Part shown: positions 23,501 to 33,224 of the stretch, in pieces | Layout of the letters: each line of letters begins with the position of its first letter | Numbering within the stretch: the stretch's first letter is position 1 | Assembly (NCBI GenBank): GCA_018343915.1 | Contig: JABRWF010000006.1 | Location: 2,852,001-2,916,000, forward strand | Direction of reading: 5' to 3' | DNA from: Agroathelia rolfsii | Taxonomy: Eukaryota; Basidiomycota; Agaricomycetes; Amylocorticiales; Amylocorticiaceae | DNA: 64,000 nt | The notes under the pieces: model-generated | Told to the model about the DNA's origin: nothing | The model's database searches: none | Seen by the model: only the letters and a program-made list of their open reading frames with translations | Made by a program: the position numbers and the translations under genes

Positions 23501-24004
23501 TTTCTGAGGGACTATGGATGATAGAGGGGGTTCTGTGACTGTGGAGGGGTTAAGATCTATAGCATGGGCATAATTTACACTTGGCAGCGTGATTATTTTG
23601 TTTTTCCAGTCTATGGATGGGTTTTCATTTTCTAACCAAGTCATTCCAAGAATAACATCATGATTTCCAATATTAGTGATTTCAAAAACATGTGGTCGCC
23701 ATAGAGTGCCTATAATAAGAGTTCCATGAAGTTCATGAGTTAATTTCCCTGATTCTATGGATCTTCCATCAACAACATAAATTTCTCCTGGGTTTTCTTT
23801 TTTAACTGTGGGTAACCAGTACTGATCAATAACTCTTGGATGAATAAAGCAGCTTGTAGCTCCACTATCTATCATTGCATTAACTGTGATTGTTCTGCCA
23901 TCAACTCTAACTCCTATGGGTATTTGCATAGTAGGAGCGTAGTTCTGTCTATAGGTAACAGTAGAGTTTACAGACTGGTGTGCACTATAGGCAGACATAG
24001 GCAC
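20546..24004 (-). CDS. G pol polyprotein: protease, RT, RNase H, integrase, chromodomain
   Basis: Uninterrupted frame of 1152 residues. Order from the N-terminus: aspartic protease (D46-S-G-A), reverse transcriptase (CVDYRRLND at about 255, catalytic Y354-LDD), RNase H (LETDASDYATGAV; SDHKNLEYFL), integrase zinc finger (GHPGQAKTLEIISRNYYWPS ... CDLC), integrase core (DLITGLP, SDRGPQF, YHPQTDGQTERVNQV) and a chromodomain near the end (WEVEFIDDSKYV, KFKGYALGEDAWQPA). It copies the element's RNA and integrates the cDNA; chromodomains of this class usually bind modified histones. The frame opens with GTG and the first ATG is two codons later, so expression probably relies on a -1 shift from the overlapping gag frame rather than on its own start. 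Confidence 0.93.
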   Translation of the reverse strand: MPMSAYSAHQSVNSTVTYRQNYAPTMQIPIGVRVDGRTITVNAMIDSGATSCFIHPRVIDQYWLPTVKKENPGEIYVVDGRSIESGKLTHELHGTLIIGTLWRPHVFEITNIGNHDVILGMTWLENENPSIDWKNKIITLPSVNYAHAIDLNPSTVTEPPLSSIVPQKYHRYLSVFDEKEADKLPPHREYDLTIDLEEGAKPKLGPIYALTHEEEKEMKNYINDMLAKGFIRHSKSSIGAPCMFVPKKNGKLRMCVDYRRLNDVTKKNVYPLPLTSELIDKFQGAKWFTKLDLKNGYNLVRIKEGHEWKTAFRTKYGLFEYTVMPFGLTNAPAAFQHFMNDIFRDMLDQDLVVYLDDILIYTHGSQEDHEATVMRVLQRLKEHKLCCNAEKCSFTVTEIEYLGMIISRHGVSTEQNKVKAVQDWKQPRNVKDIQSFLGFCNFYRRFIKDYSKIARPMIDLVKKDTLWDWGVNQENAFTELKRAMSTAPVLVYPNPHRQYILETDASDYATGAVLSQKGLDGLLHPIAYYSKTLSPEERNYEIYDKELLAIVRALREWRVYLESAPQIIEIHSDHKNLEYFLKTKILTRREARWSLELSRFKFVIVHKPGKSMVKPDALSRLPGDKPLKGDDAPQSVLQPHHFFKVQAIETLPDHEIIQKITELQNEDKDLKKIIALVKSRKNLDHHMKKAIENYDLQGETLLFRGLIYVPSNQEIKRTIVESRHDALIAGHPGQAKTLEIISRNYYWPSMKSFINTYIEACDLCQRSKTKTNRAKGPLQPLPTPQGPWQDITYDLITGLPQCQDYNAILVVVDRFTKMAHFMPTTDEVTAIEIADLFMRNIWKLHGLPLTTVSDRGPQFNAIFMRNLYSRLGIKPKFSTAYHPQTDGQTERVNQVIEQLLRIFTTHRQDNWVDLLPITEFIYNNTPHDAIGMSPFYANLGYNPTMTTVANSSQAKGNSEEYAKDIHRNQEEIKSLLQIANERYKRYYDAKVYSTPEIQEGDLVLLSHENITTDRPSQKLNFKWLGPFKVIEKVSDMAFRLDLPHTMKIHPVINMDRLAPYKESTIPGQVFEHPEPVIVEPEDIQWEVEFIDDSKYVRNKLWYHVKFKGYALGEDAWQPAINLSDAPELIKQFHSKYPKAAGPALIKKAQRTR
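22111..22128 (-). promoter_or_regulatory. Candidate central polypurine tract in G pol
   Basis: The 18 bases catcatccccctttaagg (+ strand) are identical to 20,521-20,538, the 3' polypurine tract with the first LTR bases. Here they encode PLKGDDA, between RNase H and integrase. A second plus-strand start is known from Ty1 and lentiviruses; here it is inferred from sequence identity only. Confidence 0.5.
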
Positions 24005-24465
24005 ACCACTTGAAAATGCGCTGCATAGGTACTATGGTCATGAGAGGGTGTTTTTCTCTGTGGTAAAGCTATGGGATTTACATGAGGTAAATTCATATTA
24101 TAATATTGAGTAGTAGATCCTATGGCTTGGTTAGGCTGTGTAGAAATCTTGGCTGTATGCATTAACTTCTGTGGGCAGTAAAACGCTTTGTGACCTGGCT
24201 GTTTACATCTGAAGCATAAGTGATTTTGGAGGCAAAAATTGCGCTCCAATTGAGAGAACTGTGGTTTATTACTATGATTAAAGGGTGAATATATTCTTTG
24301 GTATAATAACTGATGACTTGGTGATTTCTTGGCTGTTATTTTTCGATGTCTGTAGTGTCTATATGCTCTACAACAAGCATCTGTGACTGTGACCTTCTGT
24401 GGGCTATGGGTATTCTGTGAGCAATTTAAGAGATGAATGGGAAATGTTTTATTACTATAACTCAT
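23968..24465 (-). CDS. G gag C-terminal ORF with zinc knuckle
   Basis: 165 codons ending in an overlap of about 37 nt with pol, which lies in the -1 frame. A CCHC zinc knuckle CFRCKQPGHKAFYC (C-x2-C-x4-H-x4-C) marks it as nucleocapsid. No canonical slippery heptamer is obvious in the overlap. The ATG shares ATGA with the stop of the upstream ORF, so a second frame change or reinitiation would be needed. Confidence 0.7.
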   Translation of the reverse strand: MSYSNKTFPIHLLNCSQNTHSPQKVTVTDACCRAYRHYRHRKITAKKSPSHQLLYQRIYSPFNHSNKPQFSQLERNFCLQNHLCFRCKQPGHKAFYCPQKLMHTAKISTQPNQAIGSTTQYYNMNLPHVNPIALPQRKTPSHDHSTYAAHFQVVCLCLPIVHTSL

Positions 24466-24776
24466 GAGAATATTTTAAGAAAATCATGAAAGCTCAGGGG
24501 TATATTAAGGAGCGTAGAGAAATGGATGGAAATGATTTTTGAACTGGTGAAAAATGGTGGTAAACTGTGATAAAGATAGCCCTGATTTTGGAGATAATAA
24601 GCTATAGTAGAACAATGCAATCCCAAATAAACAAAATTCAACGGTCCAAAATTCCGACTATGGTTCAGAAAATAATGCCAGTAGTTTCTATGGTCTTCTG
24701 TGAGCGCTTGGGGCTGAGGGAATTTACTAATCCAATAAGAATTGATTAGGAGAGGGATTAGACTATAGATAGTCAA
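24462..24776 (-). CDS. G upstream gag-like ORF
   Basis: 104 codons, aromatic-rich, overlapping the zinc-knuckle ORF by the tetranucleotide ATGA and in another frame. No domain is recognised. It sits where the capsid should be, but a whole capsid is normally longer. It may be a diverged capsid, an unspliced pair of exons, or a damaged gag supplied in trans. Confidence 0.4.
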   Translation of the reverse strand: MTIYSLIPLLINSYWISKFPQPQALTEDHRNYWHYFLNHSRNFGPLNFVYLGLHCSTIAYYLQNQGYLYHSLPPFFTSSKIISIHFSTLLNIPLSFHDFLKIFS

Positions 24777-25072
24777 TTTCTGATGCTATGGGTGTGATAG
24801 AGGCTATAAATGAGTTTGCTATGGACTTGGATAATTAAGGAGCGACTGTGGGGACTAGGAGATATGGCACTAATGAGTTCTGACCTAGCCTAGGCCTGAA
24901 AACTCTCTAAGAGAATGTGGGAGTAAAAATAAAATAAATAAAAACAATAGGAAGCTAGTGATGTAAGTAGGGCTAATAAAAATGATAAAAAACAATGGGG
25001 AGACCTATGGGACAAGAGAGCCAACTTGGAAGCGTGACTATGGTGATAAGGACGTCTAAAAAGCGTCCTGAT
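24777..25072 (-). other. G leader between primer-binding site and gag
   Basis: About 300 bp with no recognisable coding content. Confidence 0.5.
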
Positions 25073-25085
25073 ATCTCACAGACCT
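25073..25085 (-). promoter_or_regulatory. G primer-binding site, self-priming type
   Basis: In sense direction AGGTCTGTGAGAT starts two bases inside the 5' LTR. It is complementary over 13 nt to ATCTCACAGACCT in the LTR (25,403-25,415), which lies 34 nt after a TATTTAAA box (25,442-25,449), where the transcript should begin. The RNA could therefore fold back and prime itself. Confidence 0.75.
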
Positions 25086-25441
25086 AATGTCACAGGCCTA
25101 AGGCAATATCCTGCAATACTATGATTTTAGCTATTAATACTATGATGATATATTCTGTGAAAGACTATGAAAGATAAGGAATAGTTAATACAACCTAGTA
25201 CAGGGCCAGCAGTAACGCCTCTAGGGTTTCCAACCCTGAGGTTACTTATAAGAACAAAGCTATGATTAGGATAACTATAATAACTGTGACTTATGACTTG
25301 GACTTGTAGGAGCGGTATAGAGACAAGGAAATACTCTTAAGGCTGATAGACACTTGAAGGGGACTTTAGACAGTGAGACAATAATACTAGAATTGACGAA
25401 AGAGGTCTGTGAGATGGGGAACATCTCTTAGACCTTAAAGG

Positions 25442-25449
25442 TTTAAATA
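25442..25449 (-). promoter_or_regulatory. TATA box of element G
   Basis: TATTTAAA in sense direction, 34 nt before the predicted RNA start at 25,415. The same box is present in the solo LTR-5 at 33,517-34,388. Confidence 0.6.
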
Positions 25450-28400
25450 CATGATGGTATACTATTGTTCTCTATATTGGTACGCTCTCCTAGCTTCTAA
25501 CCCTTACTAAATACTCCAATATAACTCCTAGGATCCTCCTTGATTGTTCCAATGATTATCATGATGTGTTGTGGTTCCTATGTAACTGTGATAGTGCCTG
25601 GAAGATAGAAAATGTAAAGTTACGCTCTTTTGTGTGACGTGACGCGTGACATGTCACAACCAGCGCGACAGTAAAAGGGAGCGGAAACAATGATATACCT
25701 TCTTCTAAGCCTTGGGCTTAGAGCTAAGCTATGATCAAATCATAAACTATGATTTGCTGTAATATACTATGACTTATAAGTAATATACTGTGAGATGCTA
25801 TGTATCATAGCCTCTATACCATGATTTGTGGCTTGATAATAATAATATTAAATACTTGGTAAACCTGAATGTATGCTTATTAAACATGAATAAATGCTAT
25901 AGTGTCTATGGCATGGTATAACTATGGTTGTGACACATTTCAGCGCATGATGGATGAGATTCTAGCCAATTTGATTGCATTAGGAAAAGTCTTTGTTTAT
26001 ATTGATGATATTCTAATTGCATCAAACACTCAGAAGGAACACTCTGAGCTAGTTCTAGAAGTGCTGTGGCACTTGAAAGAAAATGACTTGTATGTGAATA
26101 TAGAGAAATGTAAATTCAATGCAAACCAAGTCAAATTCCTAGGACTAATAATTGGTTATAATTCCATCCGCATGATGCTTGAAAAGGTGCAAGCTATTAA
26201 GGACTGGCCAATCTCTAAGACAGTCAAAGAAATTAGACAGTTTAGGGGATTAGCCAACTATTACCATCAGTTTATAAAGGGGTTTGGTGACCTGTGCAAA
26301 CCTCTGGATTGGTTAACAGGCAATGTAGCATGGCAATGGACTAAAGAGGAGCAAAACTCCTTTGATGCGCTAAGGAATGCATTTGTTTCTACACCAGTAT
26401 TGGCAATGTTTGACCCAAAAAGAAAAACTAGGGTTGAAACAGACTCCTCCAACTTTGCCACTGGGGCAGTAATCTCTCAAATGCAGAACAATAGTAGCTG
26501 GCACCCTATCATATATCTATCTCAATCTCTCAATCTAGCAGAGCAAAACTATGAGATCTGGGATAAGGAAATGCTAGCAATTATTAGAGCGCTTAAGGAG
26601 TGGAGGCACTATCTAATAGGAACAGAGGAACTATTTGAAATCTGGTCAGATCATAAAAACTTAGAATACTGGAAAACATCTAAGGATCTAACTAGACAAC
26701 AAGCAAGATGGTCATTATTCCTATCTAAATACAACTTCCTCATTCACTACAAGAAAGGAAGTGATAATGGTAGAGCTGATGCCCTCTCCCGCTGTCCTAA
26801 CTTCCATAAAGATAATGCAGAAGACAATAAGGCGCAAATTGTACTAAACCCACGCCTATTTTGTATCAATGCTGGAAGAAGGGGACATGTTACAGTTGAA
26901 GGAGAAAAAGGTCTTCTAACCCAGATCAGAAAAGCAAATCCAGAACCAGAAGTAGTAGAAGCTCTTCAAGTGCTAAAAGATCTAGGGCCAGTAAAGCTCC
27001 GAAATAGAATTGAGGAGTGGAACCAAGAAGAAGGCCTAGTTCTATACCGGGGAAAGGTTTATGTACCAAAGGATACCCAACTACGTGCAGAAATTGTAAA
27101 GAAATTCCATGATGTGCCAGCTACAGGACATCCAGGGAAACATAAAACCTTAGAACTAGTATCACGCAATTATTGGTGGCCAAGCATGACTAAATTCATT
27201 AATGAATATGTAACCACATGCCCCTAGTATATTGCAAATAAGAGTTCATGCCAACCACCCCCTGGTTTACTTCAACCACTGCCTGCTCCACAGAAACCCT
27301 GGGAACATGTGACAACTGATATGATTGTAAAACTACCCAAGTCAGGAGAATTTGACTCTATCCTAGTGATTGTAGACAAACTTACAAAGATGTGTCACCT
27401 AATCCCAACTGTTGAAGCAGTGACTGCAGTAGAGGTAGCAGGATTATATCTAAAGCATGTGTTTAAACTCCATGGTGTTCCTAAGGTCTGGACTACAGAT
27501 AGAGGCCCCCAATTTGTAAGCCAGGTTATGAAAGAGATTCATTGTAAATTAGGCATTAAAACAGCCTTGTCCACTGCTTATTATCCACAAAGTAATGGAC
27601 AGACAGAAAGGCTAAATCAAGAAATTGAAACCTATTTACAAATTTACTCTAACCAAAGGCAGACCAATTAGGCAGAAAACCTAGAGGTGGCAGAATTTGC
27701 ATTAAACCAAAGACAGAGTATGGCAACAGGGTTTACACTCTTTGAACTCAACTATGGGTTTGTGCCAGAAATGGAGATTCTCCCTCAGCCTCAGCCTAAG
27801 ACCATAGGAGCACAAGACTGGTTAGGTAACCTAAAAGAGGTCCAACTGGAAGCTCAAGCAGCTCTAGCTAAAACAGCGGAAACTATGAAACAGTACTATG
27901 ATCAGAAAAAGAAAAGTTTCCCCCAGTTAGAACCAGGAGCTAGAGTATGGCTAGATGCACAAAATATCAAGTTTGCCAAACAACCAAGTAGGAAACTTAG
28001 CCCTAAAAAGCTAGGCCCCTATAAGGTAGTCAAAAGAATTGGGGAATTAAACTATGAAATTGATATCCCAAAAAATTGGCATGTGCACAATGTCTTCCAT
28101 GTAAACCTTCTACAACCATACCAGGAAAGCGAGATTCCAGGTAGAACCCCAGAAGAGCCGCCACCAGTAGAGGTAGAAGGAGAAGAGGAATGGGAAGTGT
28201 CACGCATTAAGGATGCTCGACTACATGGAAGATGGAAGAAACTTCAGTTCTTAGTAGAGTACAAGGGATATCCAGGAGAAGATAGCTAGGAATTTGCACA
28301 AGATATACATGCAAAAAGACTGATTACCCAGTTTTATCAAGAAAATCCAAGTGCTCCTAGAAGAATCTCAGCAACTACATTTGGTAGTCTTCCATTTAGG

Positions 28401-28498
28401 ACAGTAGAGAACCTAATACAAGTAGAAAGATCTATTACTAGCTCATGGTGCATTGGACATAGGCGGTTTCAGGGAAACGCCCCTTAGAAGGGGGGTAA

Positions 28499-29354
28499 TG
28501 TCATGGGTACACCCAGACTCTCCTAATTTTTCTTTATTTTCCTGTATTTTTCTTGTATTTTTACAATTTTTCTTGGACTTTCTACACATTATTTATTCAT
28601 AATAGACTGCCTAGGACAATTGGTTACAGAGTACTTAGTTATATGACTAGCCATCATTATACCTTTGTACCAGTACCTATTAGTAAACAGAGTCTAGACC
28701 CTTCTAGTTCATTCCAAGTCTAGACTCTTGATCAATCAGCTAATGATGCAATAATTGCACCATCATGCTCAGTCATCCATTTATACTATATTTAGCATTC
28801 CTTTCTATTTCTGTCTCTGTGCACAGACCATTCAGAAGCACATAGACCACCCCTGAAACTTATATAAGGACCCTATAACACTCCCTGAAGGCCTTAGCTT
28901 CAACCTTTTGCCTTTAGGTGAGTAAATAAGCATGTACATCTCTCTTTACTATTTACTAATACATTTGCCTTCAGGCTCATCATCCTAGCCCTCTCACCCT
29001 TGCCCTCCCTTTGTGCCTTGTCAGCCTAAGGGTTATATAAGGACCTAAGCAAGCCATAGAATAGGCTGTATTGCCTGCCTCCCCCTCTCTATATCAAGTC
29101 CCTTAATAAATCAGGGTAAAGTGTGACTTAGGGTTGTTACCCTCTAAGAAAGAATCTAAGCGTCTCAGAGTGTTTAGCACTCCCTTCTTTACTAAGCAAG
29201 CAGTAACAAGTCATTAGCCAATAGTAGCCTTTGGTGGAAAGTCTTCTAGACTTGGAGTATACCTTTGGGACCTAGTAGTGGTACATTGTTCTGTTTGTAG
29301 TGTAAGTAGGGGTCACCTCTATTGTTTAGATAGTCAAGAGCATGAGCCTTGATA
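28499..29354 (+). repeat. E1 3' LTR
   Basis: 856 bp after the polypurine tract agaaggggggtaa. Ends ccttgata (decayed from TGACA), followed by TSD acaag. Confidence 0.9.
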
Positions 29355-29992
29355 ACAAGTGTGCTCAGTGCTACTTGTAGTCAAGGTGTGCTTAGTGCTA
29401 TCTCCGTAAGCTTGCATAAGACAGGTCCAGCCTATTAGTGGTGACTATTTGCAACAGCTATAATACAAAACCATATTATGCTTAGTATACGCACCCAACA
29501 AAGCTTTACACCTAGTTGGCTAGGGTTAAGATACCTTAACCCCTATCTACATACATAAGAAAACTTGTGTCTTGACTATAGACCTTGCTTGAAAGTCTTA
29601 TAGACTTAGAGTAAAGCCTGGTGATAGAAAAGCTTGAGTTTGAGTGAGAGTAGAGATAGGGCACAGAGAAGTATACACCCCTATATCCCAAGTCCTGGGA
29701 AGAGTAAAAAAGGCCTTACTGCCTACCTTGTACCTTCAAGGGGTTTCTGTAGACTTTAGTTAAGTTTTGGTAGTAAGAGTTAGGTATGCTCTTGACAACT
29801 CCCTTCTTTACTAAGTAAGTAGTAACAAGTCATTAGCTAATAGTGGCCTTTGGTGGAAAGTCTTCTAGACTTGGAGTATACCTTTAGGACCTAGTAGTAG
29901 TACATTGTTCTATTTGTAGTGTAAGTAGGGGTTACCTCTATTATTTAGATAGTCAAGAGCATGAGCCTTGATAATCTTTACTCCAAGTCTAC

Positions 29993-30857
29993 TGTCATAG
30001 GACACTTATGACTCAACCAACATAACCCTAAGATGCCTAGCCTAGAAGGGCCAGAAGCAAATAGGGGGGGGGGGGGTATAACTGATATCTTTAAGCTTCC
30101 CTAGCAGGGAGGTGTAACTTATGTTTAAAGACCTAGAGGTAAGGTCTCCCACTGTTTTATAGAGGCTTCCATGCAATATATAATCACTGGTATTCTTAAA
30201 GTCCTTTGCCAGGTAGGACATGCTGTCTTCAGCTTTGACATAATTCTTTATACTCCCTTATCCTAGGAGTCCATATTTATACATCCTGGTGACATATATA
30301 TAACTTTACTTAGTTTTATACTCCCTTAGAGCATGGAGTCACAGTATATCCCCTTAACCTTGGGGTCTAGGTATAACAATAAAGATGATAATAGGGGGGG
30401 GTAAAACACACAAGAAAGAGAGTAGGGGAAGGAACTTCAGGTGTGAGTGAGAGTAACATAGAGGGCAAAAGGTGGTCAAGCTGGATTGCAAAGGTCTTAA
30501 GGGCAGGCCTCTATATACTGTTTACAAGTACTCTAAGAATAGTTCTTAACTCCACATCAAGAGAAATAGAAGCAAGGAAAGAAAAAGGATTAGAGGAGTT
30601 AGAACAGAAGTACAATATAGGAAGAAATCAAAGATGAAAGAAGCATCAAAGATAGGAGAAGCAAATTAATGATGTACATCAGAAGATTCAGAAGTATACC
30701 CAAATGAAGTACAGTACTATATAAACAATGCAACAAGAAACCAAAAATAAAGAAATAAAGCCTATACACTCAAATTAAAAGATAAAAAATTAAGAAAAAT
30801 AGTAGAAAATAGAGAAAAATTAGGGGAACAAAATAATCATGGGATCAACCCATGACA
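29993..30857 (-). mobile_element. LTR-6 copy 2, solo LTR
   Basis: 865 bp, reverse orientation, ending caacccatgaca. TSD tctac (29,988-29,992) / tctat (30,858-30,862) differs by one C/T. A 12-base G tract (30,064-30,075) and a 7-base G tract lie inside; the first copy has matching C or G runs. Confidence 0.83.
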
Positions 30858-30862
30858 TCTAT

Positions 30863-31436
30863 TAAACTATGGTAGTTCTTGGGTTATATAGTGTGGCTAT
30901 ATGCTAGCTCATAAGTTATCTATTATAAAGCAAACACTTACTTGTAGGAAAAGTGCAGGCTTAGGGATTGTTCCTAAGATTAGGCAAGGTTTCCTAGGAT
31001 AGGAAGTGATTAGTAACTATGCTATACTTGAGATAAAATTGTAGCTGGTATCCCTTTGAGACTACCTACTTGTTTTCCCTTGGGAAAGGCTTATTTTCTT
31101 ATCTTGTAGACTTGGTAAGTCTGGGGTGAAGTTAGTACTCTTGGAGCTAGTCTTGTAGACTATTTAACTCACTATTTTCAAGTGAAATAACTTATATTTT
31201 ACAGCTAATTTAGCTAGGGTTTATATACTACAAAATATTCTAATTTCTAAAGGATTCATAAGTAATGTTTTTACTTAAGTAATCTACTTGGTAAGTAAAG
31301 AGCGTAAGGTTTATGCTGACAAATCTGCTCTATAAGCTAAGTATAGTATTTGTAAGTAAATTGAATATTTGAATAAATAGGAAAGTGATATTAGTAATAT
31401 ATCTCAAATATTACTAATATCTTTGAAGGTGATTAC
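30863..31436. other. Unrecognised AT-rich sequence
   Basis: Continuation of the segment at 10,063-10,921 after the nested LTRs are removed. No ORF, RNA gene or repeat recognised. Confidence 0.4.
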
Positions 31437-32129
31437 TGTCAGGGCATGGCTAGAAGCTATGACCAACCACTCTAAACAACCATAAAAGGGGGGGGTAAGG
31501 AGTAATGAGAAGGTGATGGGAAACTAAGAAATATAACATAGTGGGAATACCCCTGGCAAGGGCTAATAAATGTCAATCATCATAGAACTTTACATACCTA
31601 TACCCCTAATAGAGCAGGCTTTTGGGATATCCTATCCCTTACTGATTATTAGAGCCCACAGCCTTTCCTGAGTGCATAGATAAAGAATATAAGCCAGAGT
31701 GAGCCAGCATCATCATCACTAAGTCATAAGAAAGTAAAAGAGTAGATTGAGCAAAGAATACTGAGTGGTGAACAGAGTGGTCTAAACTAGAGAAGCATTC
31801 TCTAGGACAGCCAGCCTCAAGTATATACATGAACTATACAGTAGCTGAGTCTCAATATTGAAGAGGAGCATGAAAGTATAGCCACATTAGCCACAAAGTG
31901 AAGAAATGAAGATATATACAGTAAAATGCAAAACTAAGGAGATCAACCAAGAGATAAGAAGATCAGAATAGAAAATAAGGTAAAGGAACAGTACTAAATA
32001 GACCATAAAAAGTAAGATCTTGATCCAAGAAGAATTGCAAGTATAGTAAGCAAAATACTAATCCACAAAATAAAATAAAATGATGAAAAATCAAAGGAAG
32101 TGAAAAATTCAAAAGATCAACCCCTGGCA
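31437..32129 (-). mobile_element. LTR-3 copy 3, solo LTR
   Basis: 693 bp between perfect TSDs attac (31,432-31,436 and 32,130-32,134). Contains the third open copy of the 63-codon ORF (31,639-31,830). Confidence 0.9.
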
Positions 32130-32134
32130 ATTAC

Positions 32135-32449
32135 TAATTTATTTGTGTGATTTGTAAGCTGATTTATAATCACAATTATGTATTAGTAAGTAAAGTGAAT
32201 TGTTTGAACAAAAGATATTTAAAATGAATATTTAAATGATTTTAAGAAATGAATATTGAAATATGAATATATTTCAGAAATATTTAGAATAAAGTGAATA
32301 AATGATTGCTTTATATCTCCACAACTAATGGTTGTAAATTCTTGAAATAAATAACAGTGATAGATGAGATATAAACTAATTTATTGAAGTGTTCATTGGA
32401 ATATTTAGAAAGATTTGATGTATTGAAATATGCATATCTTTCAATAACA
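32135..32449. other. Very AT-rich unannotated segment
   Basis: No coding or repeat signal recognised beyond A/T-rich motifs with repeated gaatatttaaa-like words. Confidence 0.35.
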
Positions 32450-33224
32450 TCTACTAGACTTTCAAGCAAAGGCTATTGTTGAGACACCAGTGTTCTTGTA
32501 TATACAAGTTGGTGTTGGGGTATCTTAACCTTGACAAGTGTAGGGCAGAGCCTTTACTTGCTTAAGTACACTGAGCACTATGTGTTTTGTGTTATTACAG
32601 ATGCAAATAGTTACTACAAGGGCTAGACCTGTCTTATGCATGCACATAGAGACTTACACTAAGCTTGTCTCTTCTGTAAGCAGCACTAAGCATGCTTACA
32701 ACCTCCTAGCACTAAGCCAAGAGGATTTGGTGGGGGGGAGAGAGAGAGAGGGATAGGGACAGACTCTGTAAGCCTAGAGTAAGGGGACTCTGAAGACTAA
32801 GTTTTTATTATGTTAGTTATTACTTAATATATAGCACTACTTGTGCTTACCTGAAGATCAAGAAAACAAATCTAGGTCTTCAGGTAGAGGCACTACAGGG
32901 TTATATACTAATTCTACCTGGTCTGTGCACTAGTATATAGTCTATACATAGGGGTGCTAAGTATAGTGTAATATTGCATTATAATGAGTCTATTATAATG
33001 TCATGGTCTAGGCTTATATTCTAGACTTATGTATATATAATAAGTCACATGACTAGCTGTCACATGATGGCCAGTCACATAACTTGCTTAGCTATCAGGG
33101 TGCTTATATAATGTTTATGTAATATATAAGTTATATGTCAAAAAATAGAGAAAAATCAGGAAAAAATCAGAAAAATAATAAGAAATTCTAAATGAATTTA
33201 TAGTACAATGAGCATCTTGTAACA
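32450..33224 (-). mobile_element. LTR-2 copy 3, truncated
   Basis: Reverse-orientation LTR-2 lacking its terminal 3' part. It keeps the intron-like module, TATA region and the family 5' end (33,224 is the outer base of TGTTACAAG). No TSD is detectable. Confidence 0.7.

Larger units (their letters stand above)
19675..25935 (-). mobile_element. Element G: intact-looking Ty3/gypsy chromovirus inserted in E1 RT
   Basis: 6261 bp between perfect TSDs cattt (19,670-19,674 and 25,936-25,940). The two 848-bp LTRs (19,675-20,522 and 25,088-25,935) are identical as far as can be judged by eye, so insertion is recent. The sense strand is minus: 5' LTR on the right, primer-binding site 25,073-25,085, gag-like ORFs, an open 1152-codon pol, polypurine tract 20,523-20,535, then 3' LTR. 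Pol has every catalytic block and a C-terminal chromodomain. It is the best candidate here for an element still able to move, if the short split gag region is functional. Confidence 0.95.
17782..28498 (+). pseudogene. E1 pol: protease, RT, RNase H, integrase, chromodomain; split and with stops
   Basis: Read in pieces 17,782-18,757, 19,614-19,674 and 25,936-28,490. Protease has MIDSGASSTFV (17,989 on). RT begins [14 protein letters not shown], is broken by copy F and then by element G after NAPATF, and resumes at QRMMDEILANL with the catalytic YIDD. RNase H (VETDSSNFATGAV, SDHKNLEYW) and the integrase zinc finger (GHPGKHKTLELVSRNYWWPS) follow, then the core (TTDMIVKLP, WTTDRGPQF, YYPQSNGQTERLNQE) and a chromodomain (EEEWEVSRIKDARLHGRWKK). 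Stops at 18,565, 27,225, 27,669 and 28,287 mostly fit TGG-to-TAG or CGA-to-TGA changes. Inactive. Confidence 0.9.
15149..29354 (+). mobile_element. Element E1: full-length Ty3/gypsy chromovirus, decayed, carrying two nested insertions
   Basis: 5' LTR 15,149-16,004 and 3' LTR 28,499-29,354 (856 bp each), internal region with gag, pol and chromodomain, polypurine tract at about 28,485-28,498, and a perfect TSD acaag (15,144-15,148 and 29,355-29,359). Without LTR copy F (18,758-19,613) and element G (19,675-25,935), each with its TSD, the original element is about 7.1 kb. The LTRs differ at several sites and the coding region has stops, so it is inactive. Order protease, RT, RNase H, integrase, chromodomain places it among chromoviruses; the self-priming signal suggests the Tf1/sushi type. 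Confidence 0.92.
12310..29797 (+). mobile_element. LTR-2 copy 2, split by an LTR-4 copy and by element E1
   Basis: Pieces 12,310-12,599, 14,937-15,148 and 29,355-29,797 form one LTR-2 (tgttac...cttgaca). TSD actcc is perfect (12,305-12,309 and 29,798-29,802). The middle piece keeps the intron-like donor and acceptor of the family. Confidence 0.86.
10922..29973 (+). mobile_element. LTR-1 copy H, solo LTR blown apart by nested insertions
   Basis: LTR-1 in three pieces: 10,922-11,267, 11,965-12,309 and 29,803-29,973, together about 860 bp. The TSD atctt (10,917-10,921 and 29,974-29,978) is perfect although the two copies are now 19 kb apart. An LTR-3 solo LTR and an LTR-2 LTR, which itself contains E1 and G, are inserted in it. 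Confidence 0.88.
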
